Below the pieces are notes generated by a model. It did not search any database. It worked only from the letters and a program-made list of their open reading frames with translations, and had not been told where the DNA came from. From Flavobacterium supellecticarium (GTDB lineage: Bacteria; Bacteroidota; Bacteroidia; Flavobacteriales; Flavobacteriaceae), in assembly GCF_004801375.1 (NCBI RefSeq), contig NZ_SSNZ01000002.1, forward strand, positions 248,001 to 312,000: a stretch of DNA of 64,000 nt, given 5' to 3'. The translations under genes and the position numbers were made by a program. Positions within the stretch are counted from its first letter, which is position 1; each line of letters opens with the position of its first letter. Positions 54,301-64,000 of the stretch are shown one piece after another.

Positions 54301-55666
54301 AGGTGAAGACAACGAAGGTAACACTACCGATATCGTAATTTCACGTTCAACCGAGTTGAAATTGATCGACGAAACAACCGGAATCGTATTAAATACACAC
54401 AATATTCCTTATGGATCAAGCATCTTTGTAAAAGACGGTGATATTGTGGAAAAAGGAACAACCATCTGTAAATGGGATCCATATAACGGGGTAATTATTT
54501 CCGAGTTTACCGGTAAGGTAGCTTATGAAGATATCGAGCAAGGACAAACGTTCATGGTTGAAATCGATGAGCAAACCGGATTCCAGGAAAAAGTAATCTC
54601 TGAGGGAAGAAATAAAAAATTAATCCCTACTTTATTGATCTACGGAAAAGATGGTGAATTGATCCGTTCGTACAACTTACCGGTGGGTGCCCACCTTATG
54701 GTTGATGACGGAGAGAAAATTAAAGCCGGTAAAATTTTAGTAAAAATCCCACGTCGTTCGTCTAAAGCGGGTGATATCACGGGAGGTCTACCAAGAATTA
54801 CCGAGTTATTAGAAGCACGTAACCCATCGAACCCGGCTGTAGTTTCTGAAATCGACGGAGTAGTATCTTTTGGAAAAATCAAAAGAGGTAACCGTGAGAT
54901 CGTGGTGGAGTCGAAGTTTGGTGAGATTAAAAAATACCTGGTAAAACTTTCCAACCAGATTCTGGTTCAGGAGAACGATTACGTAAGAGCGGGTATGCCA
55001 TTATCGGACGGAGCGATTACTCCGGATGATATCTTGAGAATCCAGGGACCATCTGCTGTACAACAGTACTTGGTAAATGAGATCCAGGAAGTATACCGTT
55101 TACAAGGGGTAAAAATCAACGACAAGCACTTTGAGGTTGTAATTCGTCAGATGATGCGTAAAGTACAGATTCAGGATCCGGGAGACACCCTGTTCTTAGA
55201 AGATCAGTTGGCTCATACCAGCGACTTTATCGTAGAAAACGACAAATTATACGGAATGAAAGTGGTAGAAGATGCGGGAGATTCTGAAAACCTGAAAGCA
55301 GGACAAATCGTATCGCCAAGAGAATTGAGAGACGAAAACTCAATCCTGAAGCGTAGCGACAAAAACCTGGTAGTAGCAAGAGATGTAGTTCCGGCAACGG
55401 CAACTCCAATTCTTCAGGGTATTACAAGAGCATCGTTACAAACCAAGTCGTTTATCTCGGCAGCGTCGTTCCAGGAAACAACAAAAGTATTGAACGAAGC
55501 TGCAGTAGCAGGAAAAGTAGACGGACTGGAAGGACTAAAAGAAAACGTTATCGTAGGACACAGAATCCCTGCCGGAACCGGTATGAGAGATTACGATAAC
55601 ATCATCGTAGGTTCTAAAGAAGAGTTCAACGAATTGATGGCTGCTAAAGAAGAATTTAATTACTAA
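51368..55666 (+). CDS. rpoC: DNA-directed RNA polymerase subunit beta-prime
   Basis: 1432 residues. Zinc site 1: [20 protein letters not shown] (Cys66, Cys68, Cys81, Cys84). Catalytic loop [12 protein letters not shown] at 475-486 with Asp477, Asp479 and Asp481 holding the Mg ion. Second zinc site around [14 protein letters not shown]. Rudder, bridge helix and trigger loop regions are intact ([35 protein letters not shown]). Ends 5 bp before the DUF3467 gene. Confidence 0.99.
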   Translation: MTRLKDKNTVKRFNKISIGLASPESILAESRGEVLKPETINYRTHKPERDGLFCERIFGPVKDFECACGKYKRIRYKGIVCDRCGVEVTEKKVRRDRVGHINLVVPIAHIWYFRSLPNKIGYILGLPSKKLDMIIYYERYVVIQPGIAKGPDGETLKTLDFLTEEEYLNIQDSLPMENQYLDDTDPNKFIAKMGAECIMDLLARIDLDSLSYDLRHAANNETSKQRKTEALKRLQVVESFREANNNRENRPEWMILKVIPVIPPELRPLVPLDGGRFATSDLNDLYRRVIIRNNRLKRLMEIKAPEVILRNEKRMLQESVDSLFDNTRKASAVKTESNRPLKSLSDSLKGKQGRFRQNLLGKRVDYSARSVIVVGPEMKLFECGLPKDMAAELYKPFVIRKLIERGIVKTVKSAKKIIDKKEPVVWDILENVIKGHPVLLNRAPTLHRLGIQAFQPKLIEGKAIQLHPLVCTAFNADFDGDQMAVHLPLGPEAILEAQLLMLASHNILNPANGAPITVPSQDMVLGLYYMTKERLSTETHKILGEGLTFYSAEEVNIALNEGKLELNARVKIRAKDFNENGELVYKIIQTTAGRVLFNEVVPEAAGYINEVLTKKSLRDIIGKILSVTDVPTTAAFLDNMKDMGYRFAFKGGLSFSLGDIKIPDQKQDLIADANSQVEGISMNYNMGLITNNERYNQVIDVWTSTNALLTELAMKNIREDQQGFNSVYMMLDSGARGSKEQIRQLTGMRGLMAKPKKSTAGGGEIIENPILSNFKEGLSILEYFISTHGARKGLADTALKTADAGYLTRRLHDVSQDVIVNSVDCGTLRGVEVSALKKNEEIVETLGERILGRVALQDVINPLTSEVLVAAGEEITEAIVKAIDASPIEKVDVRSPLTCEAGKGICAKCYGRNLATGKMTQKGEAVGVIAAQSIGEPGTQLTLRTFHVGGTAGNISEESSIITKFRGRLEIEDLKTVKGEDNEGNTTDIVISRSTELKLIDETTGIVLNTHNIPYGSSIFVKDGDIVEKGTTICKWDPYNGVIISEFTGKVAYEDIEQGQTFMVEIDEQTGFQEKVISEGRNKKLIPTLLIYGKDGELIRSYNLPVGAHLMVDDGEKIKAGKILVKIPRRSSKAGDITGGLPRITELLEARNPSNPAVVSEIDGVVSFGKIKRGNREIVVESKFGEIKKYLVKLSNQILVQENDYVRAGMPLSDGAITPDDILRIQGPSAVQQYLVNEIQEVYRLQGVKINDKHFEVVIRQMMRKVQIQDPGDTLFLEDQLAHTSDFIVENDKLYGMKVVEDAGDSENLKAGQIVSPRELRDENSILKRSDKNLVVARDVVPATATPILQGITRASLQTKSFISAASFQETTKVLNEAAVAGKVDGLEGLKENVIVGHRIPAGTGMRDYDNIIVGSKEEFNELMAAKEEFNY

Positions 55667-55671
55667 GCATC

Positions 55672-55980
55672 ATGAGTGAGAATAAGCAACAAGGTCAAAT
55701 CAATATTGAGTTGGACGAACAAACGGCAGATGGGATTTATTCCAACCTGGCGATCATCAACCACTCGAATACCGAATTTGTAATTGATTATATCAATATC
55801 ATGCCGGGTGTGCCAAAAGCGAAAGTAAAATCCAGAATTATACTAACGCCACAACACGCCAAGCGTTTATTGGGGGCTTTAGCCGAAAATATCAATCGGT
55901 TTGAAGCCGCTCACGGTGAAATAAAAGAAGCAGAAATGCCTTCTATACCATTAAATTTCGGACCAACAGGTCAGGCATAA
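55672..55980 (+). CDS. DUF3467 family protein
   Basis: 102 residues. INIELDEQTADGIYSNLAIINHSNTEFVIDYI and RIILTPQHAKRLLGALAENI mark the DUF3467 family, common after rpoC in Bacteroidota. Small cytoplasmic protein with no known reaction. It begins 5 bp after the rpoC stop and is the last gene before a strong terminator, so it is made from the rpo transcript. Confidence 0.95.
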   Translation: MSENKQQGQINIELDEQTADGIYSNLAIINHSNTEFVIDYINIMPGVPKAKVKSRIILTPQHAKRLLGALAENINRFEAAHGEIKEAEMPSIPLNFGPTGQA

Positions 55981-55984
55981 TAGA

Positions 55985-56015
55985 AAGCCTCTCAGTTTTG
56001 AGAGGCTTTTTTTTA
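55985..56015 (+). terminator. Terminator of the rpoBC operon
   Basis: 10-bp stem AAGCCTCTCA / TGAGAGGCTT, loop GTTT, followed by seven T, 4 bp after the DUF3467 stop. Confidence 0.95.
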
Positions 56016-56185
56016 TTACAAAATGCATTGTTTTTTAAGGGTTTTATTTTTAAAAATCAGGTATTATCCTTTTTTTATCAGAATGTAGTCACAAAAAGAA
56101 TGTTTTTTTTAAACTAATTGTGAAAAATTAAAAATAATGAATATTATTTGTGATATGTTTTGTGTAATGTTAATGTTGTTAGAAG

Positions 56186-59100
56186 ATGTTTAAAAATTTA
56201 GTAATTTCACTTACTAAATCATTTTATATGAATAAAAAATACTATTCATTAGGCAATGACTCCGATTCATTGTTTAATCAAAAAGGAAACCGTGATAGTT
56301 CACGGCTTAAGAACATTCGACAGCAAGCCTGTTTAATGTTCTTTTTGTTTTTAGCTGCGTTTGTAGGCCATGCACAGGTTACTACAAACGGGGGCTCGGG
56401 ACTCAATCCTACTTATCCGTCATTAGCAGCAGCTATAACGGCATTAAATGGAGCGACAATTACAAGCCCGGTGGCCATTACGTTAACCGGAAATGAAACT
56501 GCTCCGGCAGGAGGATATGTAATTACAGCCGAAGGAAGTTCGACAAATGTAATTACCATTTCAGGAAGCACCAGTACGATTACGGCACCTACGCCACAAA
56601 CTTCCGGAGCGTTAAACGATGCCATCTTTAAATTGGTTGGAGCCGACTGGGTGATAATCCAGAATTTTACCATGACCGAAAATGCGGCGAATACCACAAC
56701 GGCAGCCGGTACGAACAATATGACCGAATGGGGTGTAGCGTTGCTTTATGCTTCTACAACTAACGGAGCGCAAAATAATGTTATTCAGAATAATACAATC
56801 AGTTTAAACCGTACCTATCAGAATACATTTGGAATTTACAGTAACTCGACGCACTCGGCTACAGCTGTAACCACTTCCACACCGGCTACGGGAACAAACG
56901 GAGGAAATCACAATTTAAAAGTCTATACCAACGACATCAGCAATGTAAATATTGGAATTTTGGTTATAGGACCTTCGGCTGCTGCCGACCATAATATGGG
57001 GCTGGATATCGGAGGAGGAACAACAGCAACGGGAAACAGCATTACGAATTTCGGAACAACCGGAACGTTTTCAAGTTATGCTAACGTATCGGGTTCTGTA
57101 AACGGCGTTTTAGTGCGTAACACCAGAAATCTTAATGTATCCCACAATACAATCACCAGTTCAAACGGAGGTGTAACATCTGGAACATTACGAGGTATAT
57201 ATGTACCGTCATTTACAAATACCCCAACCGGAACCACATTGATTGTAAATGAGATCAATGCCAATACCATTTCACTTAGAAGTGCCAATGCCAGCGGTAC
57301 CATAATGGGGATTTCCTATGAAGGTTCTACGGTAAACACAAACACAACGTTAAACATCAGTAATAATGACTTCAATAATTTTGGACATACAGTAGCCGGA
57401 TCAGGAGCCATTACGCTAATTAGTAATGCTGCAGCAACGCAAAACACGGTTATTGGTGCGAACAGATTCATTAACCTTAGTGTAAATACAACCGGTAACT
57501 TTACTTTTATAAGTAATAGCGTTACCCACGCGGCCAATTCCGTAACAGCGGTAAACTCAAACATAATTGTAACGGCATTTAGTAAAACCGGAGCGGGAGG
57601 TACGGTGTATTTTTATGATTCATTCGGAAGTACACTAGGTGGAACAGAGGTTAACTCCATGAACGACTTCTCCAACGTGACCTTAACCGGAGCAACTACT
57701 TTGGGAGGTTTCCGTTCTGCAGATGGAACAACGCCAACCTATCCGAACAAAACCATAACAAACAATATTTTTAATAATATTACCACCGGAAACGGGACGG
57801 TAACCATCCTAAATGCGGGATACAGTCTGGTAGGTGGAACAAATAATGTATCCGGAAACGTGATCAGCAATATCACGGGAGCTAACTCAATTGTTGGAAT
57901 TACTTCTGCAGCCGGAGATCAGAATTTCTTTAACAATACCATTTCGGGATTAACAACAACCGGAGGTAATACGATAAGTGCAATAGCAATTACCGGAGGT
58001 ACATCACAAAATATATATAAAAATAAAATTTACAACATCGAAGCCAACAATGCATCGGGAGTTGTAAACGGAATTTTAGTAAGTGGAAGTACCACTGTAA
58101 ATCTGTCTAATAATATCATTGGCGATTTAAGAACACCAATTTCCAATGCCGCGAACCCATTAGTAGGGATTAATATTACAGGCGGAACAACGGTCAATGC
58201 GTCTTACAACACCGTACGATTAAATGCAACCAGTACCGGAGCATCGTTTGGATCGAGTGCGATTTCGGTATCGACAACACCAACCGTATCATTGCGCAAC
58301 AATATCTTTGTAAACCAGTCAACACCGAATGGAACGGCATTGGCGGTGGCTTTCAGAAGATCGGGAACTTCATTGACAACCTATGATGCAGTATCGAATA
58401 ACAACCTGTATTTTGGTCCCACATTATTTGCTGATGGAACCAATACCGATACCGTGTTGGCAACCTTAAAAACCAGAATGGGTACACGCGATAGTGCTTC
58501 GATATCAGAAAATCCAACATGGACGTCTACCACAGGAACGAATGCAGGCTTCCTACATATCAATACAACGGTGCCAACTCAGATTGAAAACGGAGGAACA
58601 CCAGTTGCTGGAATTACAGACGATTTCGATGGTGATGTTCGTAGTACTACGACACCGGATATTGGAGCCGATGAATTTGCGGGAGTTCCTATGGATCTTA
58701 CACCACCGGTAATTACACATACTGTTTTGGCAAACGTTTGTGCCGTTGGAACCCGAAACATCACGGCAACGATTACAGATGCCAGTGGAGTGCCTACATC
58801 TGGAGCCGGATTGCCGGTAGCCTACTGGAGAATTAATACCGGAGCCTATACAGCAGCTACAGCTACGAGTTTAGGAGCCGGACAATATCAGTTTGCAATT
58901 GGAACCGGAGCAGTCATAGGCGATACGGTAAGTTATTATTTCGTAGCTCAGGATAATGCCGGCACACCAAATGTAAGCGCATTACCGGCGCCCGGAGCGG
59001 CTTCATTTACGATTAACCCACCAGCAGTCGGTACACCGCCAACAACACCATTCTCCTATAGTCTGACAGCACCGTTAAACGGAGTGTACACCGTTGGAGT

Positions 59101-61963
59101 AGGTGGCGCTTATGCAACCATTACGGCAGCTGTTGCCGATTATAATACACGATGTTTATCCGGTCCGGTTACATTCTCTTTAATAGATGCAACCTATCCT
59201 GCAGAAACCTTCCCGATCACGATCAATTCCAATGCTGATGCCAGTGCTGTCAATAGACTGACAATTGTACCGGCTACGGGAGTAACACCAACAATTACAG
59301 GGTCGAATGCCACAACAATCTTTAAACTTTTCGGAGCAGATTATGTAACTTTCGATGGAAGTAACAACGGAACGACAACACGTGATTTAACAATTGCCAA
59401 CACCAACTCAGGAGGTGTAATCGTATGGGTGGCATCGGTAGATGCAACTAATGGAGCAACGAATTCGATTTTCCGAAATATAAAATTCGTAGGGAATGCA
59501 CCAACAACAACGGTAGCCGGTTTGGTAGTGAGTGGCGCTACTTTAGGAGCCGCAGCAGAGTCGCCAAATACAGGCTTTACATCGATTAATAATACCTTTA
59601 ACAAAATGCAGAATGGAATCTTTGCTATTGGAAATGCAACAACGCCGGATCAGGGATTTGTAATTTCCAATAACGTATTTGGTTCTACTGTTACAGCTGA
59701 TAAACTTGGTTTCCGAGGTCTTGCAGTGCAAAATGCGCAGGCGTTTGTGATTTCCGGTAACGATATCAAAGGGGTTATTACTACAACAACAAGTACTTCT
59801 TCCGGTATTTTGGTGGGAGGAGTTGCAATAAACGGAAATATATTCAATAATAAGATTTCGGATGTTAAGAATACCAATTCAACCGGATATGGAAGTAATG
59901 GTATTTATTTGAATTCCAATAGTGTAGTAGCTGCTATCAACGTATACAACAACTTTGTCAGTGATATAGCCAGTTATGGATATTCTGCCGGAGGTGCCGT
60001 TGCGGATAACGGTTATGGTATTATTGTCGGACAAGGAGCGGGGTATAACATTTACCACAACACGGTGGCGATGAATACCAACCAAACCGTAAGTGGAAGA
60101 CCGGCAGCAATAAACATCACTACGGGGGTAACCTTACCGGGTGCGATCAACCTGAGAAATAATATCTTCGCCAACTCACAAACACAAACGGGAGCGCGTT
60201 ATGCGATCTATTCGGAGGCTGCGAACACGGTTTTTGCAGCAATCGATTATAACAACTATACGTCAACAGGGACTAACCTGGCCTATATCGGATCGGACAG
60301 AGCCGATTTAGCAGCATTGGTAACGGGTTTTGGTGGAAATGTGAATTCGAAAAACGTAGTGCCGGTATTTACATCGACAACCGACTTACATTTGGTTCCG
60401 GCATCGAATATTTACCTGGATAACACCGGAACACCAATTGCAACGGTAACAACCGACATTGACGGTAATACCCGAAGCATTACCACTCCGGATATGGGAG
60501 CGGACGAATTTACGTCGCCGGTTTGTACGGCAGCGGTAGGAGGAACAGCTACTGCTACGGTAACAGCCATTTGTACCTCTGGTACTTCAACAATTCAGGC
60601 AACCGGATATTCAACGGGAGAAACCACAACGTATCAGTGGCAATCGTCTTCCGATTTAGCCTTTACAGCACCGGTAAATGAAGGAACTGCTTCGGCAACG
60701 TATGCTGATCTGACCACCGGTACCCTTACACAAACCACCTATTACCGTTTGGTAGTAACCTGTGCAGCACTTGGATTGCCAAGTTTCTCCACTGTAGCAA
60801 CGGTAACCGTAAATGTAACCGCATTGCCAACCGCAACCGCGCAAACATTTTGTAATTCAGCCACAGTAGCGAACCTTGTTGCTACCGGAACAGGACTTCA
60901 GTGGTACGACCAGCCAACAGGCGGAACCGCTTTAGCGCCAACAGTAGCTTTGACAACAGCACCATACTATGTGACACAAACCATCGCAGGATGCGAAAGT
61001 GCCCGATTCCAGGTAGATGTTGTAGTAAACGTAACAGCACAACCAACCGCAGCGGCACAATCGTTCTGTAACAGCGCGACCGTAGCCAATCTTGTAGCTA
61101 CCGGAACAGGTATTCAGTGGTATGATCAACCAACAGGTGGAACCGCTTTGGCGCCTACAGCTACTTTGGCAACAGGTACGTATTATGTAACCCAAGCCAT
61201 CTCCGGATGTGAAAGTTCACGATTAGCGGTGGCGGTAACAATAAATGTAACGGCACAGCCAACAGCAGTAGCACAATCGTTCTGTAACAGTGCTACAGTA
61301 GCCAACCTTGTAGCTACCGGAACAGGTATTCAGTGGTATGATCAACCAACAGGTGGAACGACTTTAGCAACGACAGCTGCTTTGGCCACTGGTACATACT
61401 ACGTAACGCAAACCATTGCAGGATGTGAAAGTCCAAGATTGGCAGTAGCAGTTACGATCAATGTGGTGAATGCGCCAACTGGAGCGGCTACGCAGATTAT
61501 CGCGGTAAATACACCGGCAGAAGCCACGATTGCCAGTATTGTAGTAACCGGAACCAACGTGATCTGGTATCCAACTTTAGTAGATGCTATGGCGGGAACA
61601 AACCCATTAGCGTCGACTACGCAATTGGTGAGTGGAACAACTTACTATGCGATGCAAACCGTAGGTGGCTGTTCAAGTACGGCTCCATTAGCCGTAACGG
61701 TAACAGTAACCTTAGGTACTTCGTCATTCGACAAAGCCGCGTTAAAATACTATCCTAACCCGGTATTGGATATCATCACGATCAGCTATTCCGAGCCAAT
61801 CAGTAATGTGACGATCTATAATATGTTAGGTCAGAAAGTAATTGTTAAAAACAGTGCGGAAACAATGACCACTATCGATATGAGCGACCTGGCCTCAGGA
61901 GCGTATATTGCCCATGTAAAATCGGGCGATGCGATGCAGGAGATCCGTATCATTAAGAAATAA
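56186..61963 (+). CDS. Very large T9SS-sorted secreted protein with beta-helix and Ig-like repeats
   Basis: 1925 residues; Met15 (56228) is an alternative start. Signal peptide around 45-64 (LMFFLFLAAFVGHAQ). Residues about 65-850 are right-handed beta-helix-like, with many short NNTISL / NNIFVN / NTVRLN turns ending in a PDIGADEF motif; a second beta-helix block follows (about 960-1440) and ends likewise in PDMGADEF. Between them is a stretch with DTVSYYFVAQDNAGTPN. Then a CTAAVGGTATATVT Ig-like domain, three near-identical 72-residue Ig-like repeats (about 1543-1758) and a C-terminal T9SS type A sorting domain (YYPNPVLDIITISYSE ... IRIIKK). Probably a surface adhesin or polysaccharide-interacting protein; beta-helix domains can be lyases, but I see no catalytic motif. 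Confidence 0.9.
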   Translation: MFKNLVISLTKSFYMNKKYYSLGNDSDSLFNQKGNRDSSRLKNIRQQACLMFFLFLAAFVGHAQVTTNGGSGLNPTYPSLAAAITALNGATITSPVAITLTGNETAPAGGYVITAEGSSTNVITISGSTSTITAPTPQTSGALNDAIFKLVGADWVIIQNFTMTENAANTTTAAGTNNMTEWGVALLYASTTNGAQNNVIQNNTISLNRTYQNTFGIYSNSTHSATAVTTSTPATGTNGGNHNLKVYTNDISNVNIGILVIGPSAAADHNMGLDIGGGTTATGNSITNFGTTGTFSSYANVSGSVNGVLVRNTRNLNVSHNTITSSNGGVTSGTLRGIYVPSFTNTPTGTTLIVNEINANTISLRSANASGTIMGISYEGSTVNTNTTLNISNNDFNNFGHTVAGSGAITLISNAAATQNTVIGANRFINLSVNTTGNFTFISNSVTHAANSVTAVNSNIIVTAFSKTGAGGTVYFYDSFGSTLGGTEVNSMNDFSNVTLTGATTLGGFRSADGTTPTYPNKTITNNIFNNITTGNGTVTILNAGYSLVGGTNNVSGNVISNITGANSIVGITSAAGDQNFFNNTISGLTTTGGNTISAIAITGGTSQNIYKNKIYNIEANNASGVVNGILVSGSTTVNLSNNIIGDLRTPISNAANPLVGINITGGTTVNASYNTVRLNATSTGASFGSSAISVSTTPTVSLRNNIFVNQSTPNGTALAVAFRRSGTSLTTYDAVSNNNLYFGPTLFADGTNTDTVLATLKTRMGTRDSASISENPTWTSTTGTNAGFLHINTTVPTQIENGGTPVAGITDDFDGDVRSTTTPDIGADEFAGVPMDLTPPVITHTVLANVCAVGTRNITATITDASGVPTSGAGLPVAYWRINTGAYTAATATSLGAGQYQFAIGTGAVIGDTVSYYFVAQDNAGTPNVSALPAPGAASFTINPPAVGTPPTTPFSYSLTAPLNGVYTVGVGGAYATITAAVADYNTRCLSGPVTFSLIDATYPAETFPITINSNADASAVNRLTIVPATGVTPTITGSNATTIFKLFGADYVTFDGSNNGTTTRDLTIANTNSGGVIVWVASVDATNGATNSIFRNIKFVGNAPTTTVAGLVVSGATLGAAAESPNTGFTSINNTFNKMQNGIFAIGNATTPDQGFVISNNVFGSTVTADKLGFRGLAVQNAQAFVISGNDIKGVITTTTSTSSGILVGGVAINGNIFNNKISDVKNTNSTGYGSNGIYLNSNSVVAAINVYNNFVSDIASYGYSAGGAVADNGYGIIVGQGAGYNIYHNTVAMNTNQTVSGRPAAINITTGVTLPGAINLRNNIFANSQTQTGARYAIYSEAANTVFAAIDYNNYTSTGTNLAYIGSDRADLAALVTGFGGNVNSKNVVPVFTSTTDLHLVPASNIYLDNTGTPIATVTTDIDGNTRSITTPDMGADEFTSPVCTAAVGGTATATVTAICTSGTSTIQATGYSTGETTTYQWQSSSDLAFTAPVNEGTASATYADLTTGTLTQTTYYRLVVTCAALGLPSFSTVATVTVNVTALPTATAQTFCNSATVANLVATGTGLQWYDQPTGGTALAPTVALTTAPYYVTQTIAGCESARFQVDVVVNVTAQPTAAAQSFCNSATVANLVATGTGIQWYDQPTGGTALAPTATLATGTYYVTQAISGCESSRLAVAVTINVTAQPTAVAQSFCNSATVANLVATGTGIQWYDQPTGGTTLATTAALATGTYYVTQTIAGCESPRLAVAVTINVVNAPTGAATQIIAVNTPAEATIASIVVTGTNVIWYPTLVDAMAGTNPLASTTQLVSGTTYYAMQTVGGCSSTAPLAVTVTVTLGTSSFDKAALKYYPNPVLDIITISYSEPISNVTIYNMLGQKVIVKNSAETMTTIDMSDLASGAYIAHVKSGDAMQEIRIIKK
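60812..61459 (+). repeat. Three tandem 216-bp repeats inside the large secreted protein gene
   Basis: Units start at 60812, 61028 and 61244, period exactly 216 bp (72 codons). Units 2 and 3 share long identical stretches; unit 1 is more diverged in third positions. Each encodes an Ig-like domain with FCNSATVANLVATGTG and QWYDQPTGGT. A diverged fourth relative begins at 61460. Confidence 0.92.
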
Positions 61964-61989
61964 CGCGTAAATTAACGTATTCGATATGA

Positions 61990-62019
61990 AATCGCCTGGA
62001 GATTAATCTCCAGGCGATT
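61990..62019 (+). terminator. Terminator of the large secreted protein gene
   Basis: Perfect 30-base palindrome AATCGCCTGGAGATT / AATCTCCAGGCGATT followed by a T-run, 26 bp after the stop codon. Confidence 0.95.
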
Positions 62020-62218
62020 TTTTTTTTGGGAATATTTATAAAATAAATTGTGAAATTACGATGTGATGCAATTTGATTTTAACTTTAAAAGGTTATACTG
62101 TTAAGAAAATGAGAGGTTTTTATTTATTTCAGATTTTAAATTGTTAAAAAGCATTTGAAATCTTTTCAGTGTTATTATTTTGTTAAATTAGCTGCCTGTA
62201 AAAACTAATGACACTATT

Positions 62219-64000
62219 ATGAAAAACTCTACTTATTTAAGTGGGTTTCGATGGCGTAATGCATTGAAGCTGCACTTTAAATTGAGTTGTTTGTTACTGA
62301 TGGCATTGCTGGCGGGACACCAGGCAAGTGCACAAGGAACACAAACAACGGTTTTAATTAACCCGAATGCCGAAGGCGGCTTTGAAAATGGTAGTACATT
62401 CGACGCAAACGGTTGGACTACTGTAAACGGAACCCCGAATACCTGGAACGTAGGAACCGTTCCGGGATGGTTTACGGGAACCGGAGGCGCTTATGTCTCC
62501 AACGATACCGGGACTACCTGGGCGTATACCAATTCTACGGCAACCCGTTCTCATTTCTATCGGGATGTTACATTTCCTACGGGAGTAACTACTGTTACGC
62601 TTAAATTTGACTGGAGAGCAAACGGTAATGACGGAAACAGTGATAACCTTTTGGTTTATCTTGTGGATACCAATATTACACCAACAACATCAGGGCCAAC
62701 AGGTACCAATACCACTACAACGGGATGGACCGGATATACCGATGGAACAACAGGATACTACCTGTTACAGCGTAACGGAACCGCAAATCCAACAACTACA
62801 ACAGCGGTAACCTATTCGCTTACTACAGCGCAAATGAGTTATGTGGCTGGAAAAACAAAACGATTGGTATTTGTATGGAAAAATAACGGATCGACAGGAA
62901 CGAATCCACCGGCATCGGTTGATAATATTTCATTGTCGGCTGTAGCGCCAACATGTTTAAAACCAGCTGATGTAGCTGCTTCGGCAATTACTACAACTAC
63001 TGCAACCCTTAACTGGACAGCTTCTGGATCAAATCCGACAAGCGGATACGAATATGAGATCAGAACCAGCGGTGCAGCAGGAAGTGGCGCAACTGGATTA
63101 GCTACCAGTGGTACTACTACAGCAGGTGTTACTACAGCATCTTTAACAGGATTGGTGAGCAGTACGACCTATACCGTTTATGTGAGAGCAAATTGCGGTT
63201 CGGGCGATTTTAGCGACTGGACGGCAGCTTATACTTTTACAATGTTATGTGATACAGCTGCGATTCCCTATACAGTGCCAATTGAGGCTGTAACGGTACC
63301 GGCACTTCCGGTTTGTACAACGGTACAAAACGTAAACAACGATACTAAAACATGGGTAAGTTATGCCAGCACAACCGGAATTACCGGAAAAGTAATGGGA
63401 TATCCATATCATGGAAGTAATGTCGCAAACGACTGGTTTTTTACAAACGGATTAAACCTTACGCAAGGTGTTGTGTACCGTTTGAAATTCAAATATAAAG
63501 ATAGTGCTTATGTCGAAAAATTAAAAGTAGGTATCGGAAATGGAGCTGTAAATACAGCCATGACGACTACATTATTTGATGTAACTACAGGAACTGCTTC
63601 AACAGTAGTAGCAAAAGAAATCGATTTTACTGTACCGACTACCGGGGTGTATAACATCGGATTCCAGTGTTATTCGGCTGCAAACATGAACGTATTATAC
63701 CTGGGAGAAATTTCGGTAGAATTAGGTCCTACATGTGTGGCACCAGGTGCCGTAACGGCAACAAACGTTTTAGCGACTTCAGCTACAATCGGATGGACAG
63801 CACCAATAGTACTACCATCGGCTGGATACGAATATGAAATCAGAACCAGTGGCGCGGCAGGAAGTGGCGCTACAGGATTGGTAAACAGCGGGTCGACTGC
63901 GGCAGGTGTTTTAACTGCAAATATTACAGCATTGACAGCAGTAACAACTTATACGGTATATGTACGATCAAACTGTGGATCCGGAAACTTTAGTGCCTGG
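62219..64000 (+). CDS. Secreted fibronectin-III repeat protein, partial (runs off right edge)
   Basis: 594 codons open to the window end, ATG at 62219. Signal peptide ends near AGHQASAQ (about residue 40). An N-terminal jelly-roll-like region (about 45-240, LINPNAEGGFENG ... VDNISLSAV) is followed by an FN3 domain (about 245-340, CLKPADVAASAITTTTATLNW ... TYTVYVRANCGSG), another jelly-roll (about 345-505, WVSYASTTGITGKVMGY ... YLGEISVELG) and a second FN3 (from 508). Both FN3 domains contain the same YEYEIRTSGAAGSGATG segment. It probably ends in a T9SS sorting domain outside the window. Function unknown; likely surface or secreted adhesin-type protein. Confidence 0.88.
   Translation, partial: MKNSTYLSGFRWRNALKLHFKLSCLLLMALLAGHQASAQGTQTTVLINPNAEGGFENGSTFDANGWTTVNGTPNTWNVGTVPGWFTGTGGAYVSNDTGTTWAYTNSTATRSHFYRDVTFPTGVTTVTLKFDWRANGNDGNSDNLLVYLVDTNITPTTSGPTGTNTTTTGWTGYTDGTTGYYLLQRNGTANPTTTTAVTYSLTTAQMSYVAGKTKRLVFVWKNNGSTGTNPPASVDNISLSAVAPTCLKPADVAASAITTTTATLNWTASGSNPTSGYEYEIRTSGAAGSGATGLATSGTTTAGVTTASLTGLVSSTTYTVYVRANCGSGDFSDWTAAYTFTMLCDTAAIPYTVPIEAVTVPALPVCTTVQNVNNDTKTWVSYASTTGITGKVMGYPYHGSNVANDWFFTNGLNLTQGVVYRLKFKYKDSAYVEKLKVGIGNGAVNTAMTTTLFDVTTGTASTVVAKEIDFTVPTTGVYNIGFQCYSAANMNVLYLGEISVELGPTCVAPGAVTATNVLATSATIGWTAPIVLPSAGYEYEIRTSGAAGSGATGLVNSGSTAAGVLTANITALTAVTTYTVYVRSNCGSGNFSAW

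Noticed and set aside
56040..56185. Possible 21-bp-period repeat before the 1925-residue gene
   Set aside because: TTATCC and TTTATC motifs are present but about 10-11 bp apart, not 21, so they do not match the element before the other surface-protein genes.
60812..61459. Tandem repeats as a possible CRISPR array or mobile repeat
   Set aside because: Units are 216 bp, in frame, and encode Ig-like domains inside one open reading frame.
56186..61963. Polysaccharide lyase function for the beta-helix protein
   Set aside because: The fold type alone fits many adhesins; no lyase catalytic motif or linked carbohydrate gene is visible.

Overview
The window looks like a chromosomal segment of a Flavobacteriaceae-type Bacteroidota. 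The signs are: many large secreted proteins with C-terminal type IX secretion (T9SS) sorting domains; a SusC/SusD pair; lipoproteins with acidic residues after the lipobox Cys; TAnnTTTG-type -7 promoter elements instead of sigma70 boxes; almost no Shine-Dalgarno sequences except a very strong one before rpsU; and the usual flavobacterial order DUF2851 / PspC / helix-hairpin-helix / acyl-CoA dehydrogenase / rpsU / xerC / hpf / tRNAs / tuf / tRNA-Trp / secE / nusG / rplKAJL / rpoBC / DUF3467. No rRNA, CRISPR array, phage or insertion sequence was seen.

Layout. (1) 1-10.9 kb: three tandem minus-strand paralogues encoding very large GEVED-domain, T9SS-sorted surface proteins (the first runs off the left edge), followed by a divergent shorter relative (10.9-12.8 kb). 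All four have a two-copy direct repeat with an exact 21-bp period upstream, the geometry of a LytTR-type activator site. (2) 12.9-16 kb: an overlapping three-gene operon with a PLP enzyme, a glucosaminidase-LysM lipoprotein and hemL. (3) 16-21 kb: a four-gene cluster with a small Cys-rich membrane protein, an MbnP-like lipoprotein, an MbnH-like di-heme lipoprotein and an outer-membrane protein with a CxxCxC motif. Small helical periplasmic proteins resembling the Spy/CpxP type flank it on both sides. The cluster is probably concerned with copper or another metal. (4) 21-25 kb: lysS, a lipoprotein, lipB and rnhB. (5) 25.4-31.9 kb: a SusC/SusD operon with two accessory lipoproteins and codon use like ribosomal protein genes. 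(6) 32-40.8 kb: a putative porin, a cystathionine beta-synthase-type enzyme, a PNGase F-like glycoprotein amidase, and the DUF2851-PspC-HhH-acyl-CoA dehydrogenase group. (7) 40.9-56 kb: the translation and transcription core. (8) 56-64 kb: two more large secreted T9SS-type proteins, the second cut by the right edge.

Several start codons were moved inward from longer open frames to the ATG supported by signal peptides, paralogue alignment or family length (for example 6039, 17505, 19457, 23065, 33990, 37120, 39626, 42180, 44296, 45127, 47485). Strong intrinsic terminators separate most units and many serve two convergent genes. The most interesting items are the 21-bp-period direct repeats shared by the four surface-protein genes, the MbnP/MbnH-like cluster, the SusCD quartet with ribosomal-type codon use, a PNGase F-like enzyme with a GLPGLI-like front half, and the rpsU gene with a perfect Shine-Dalgarno in a lineage that rarely uses one.
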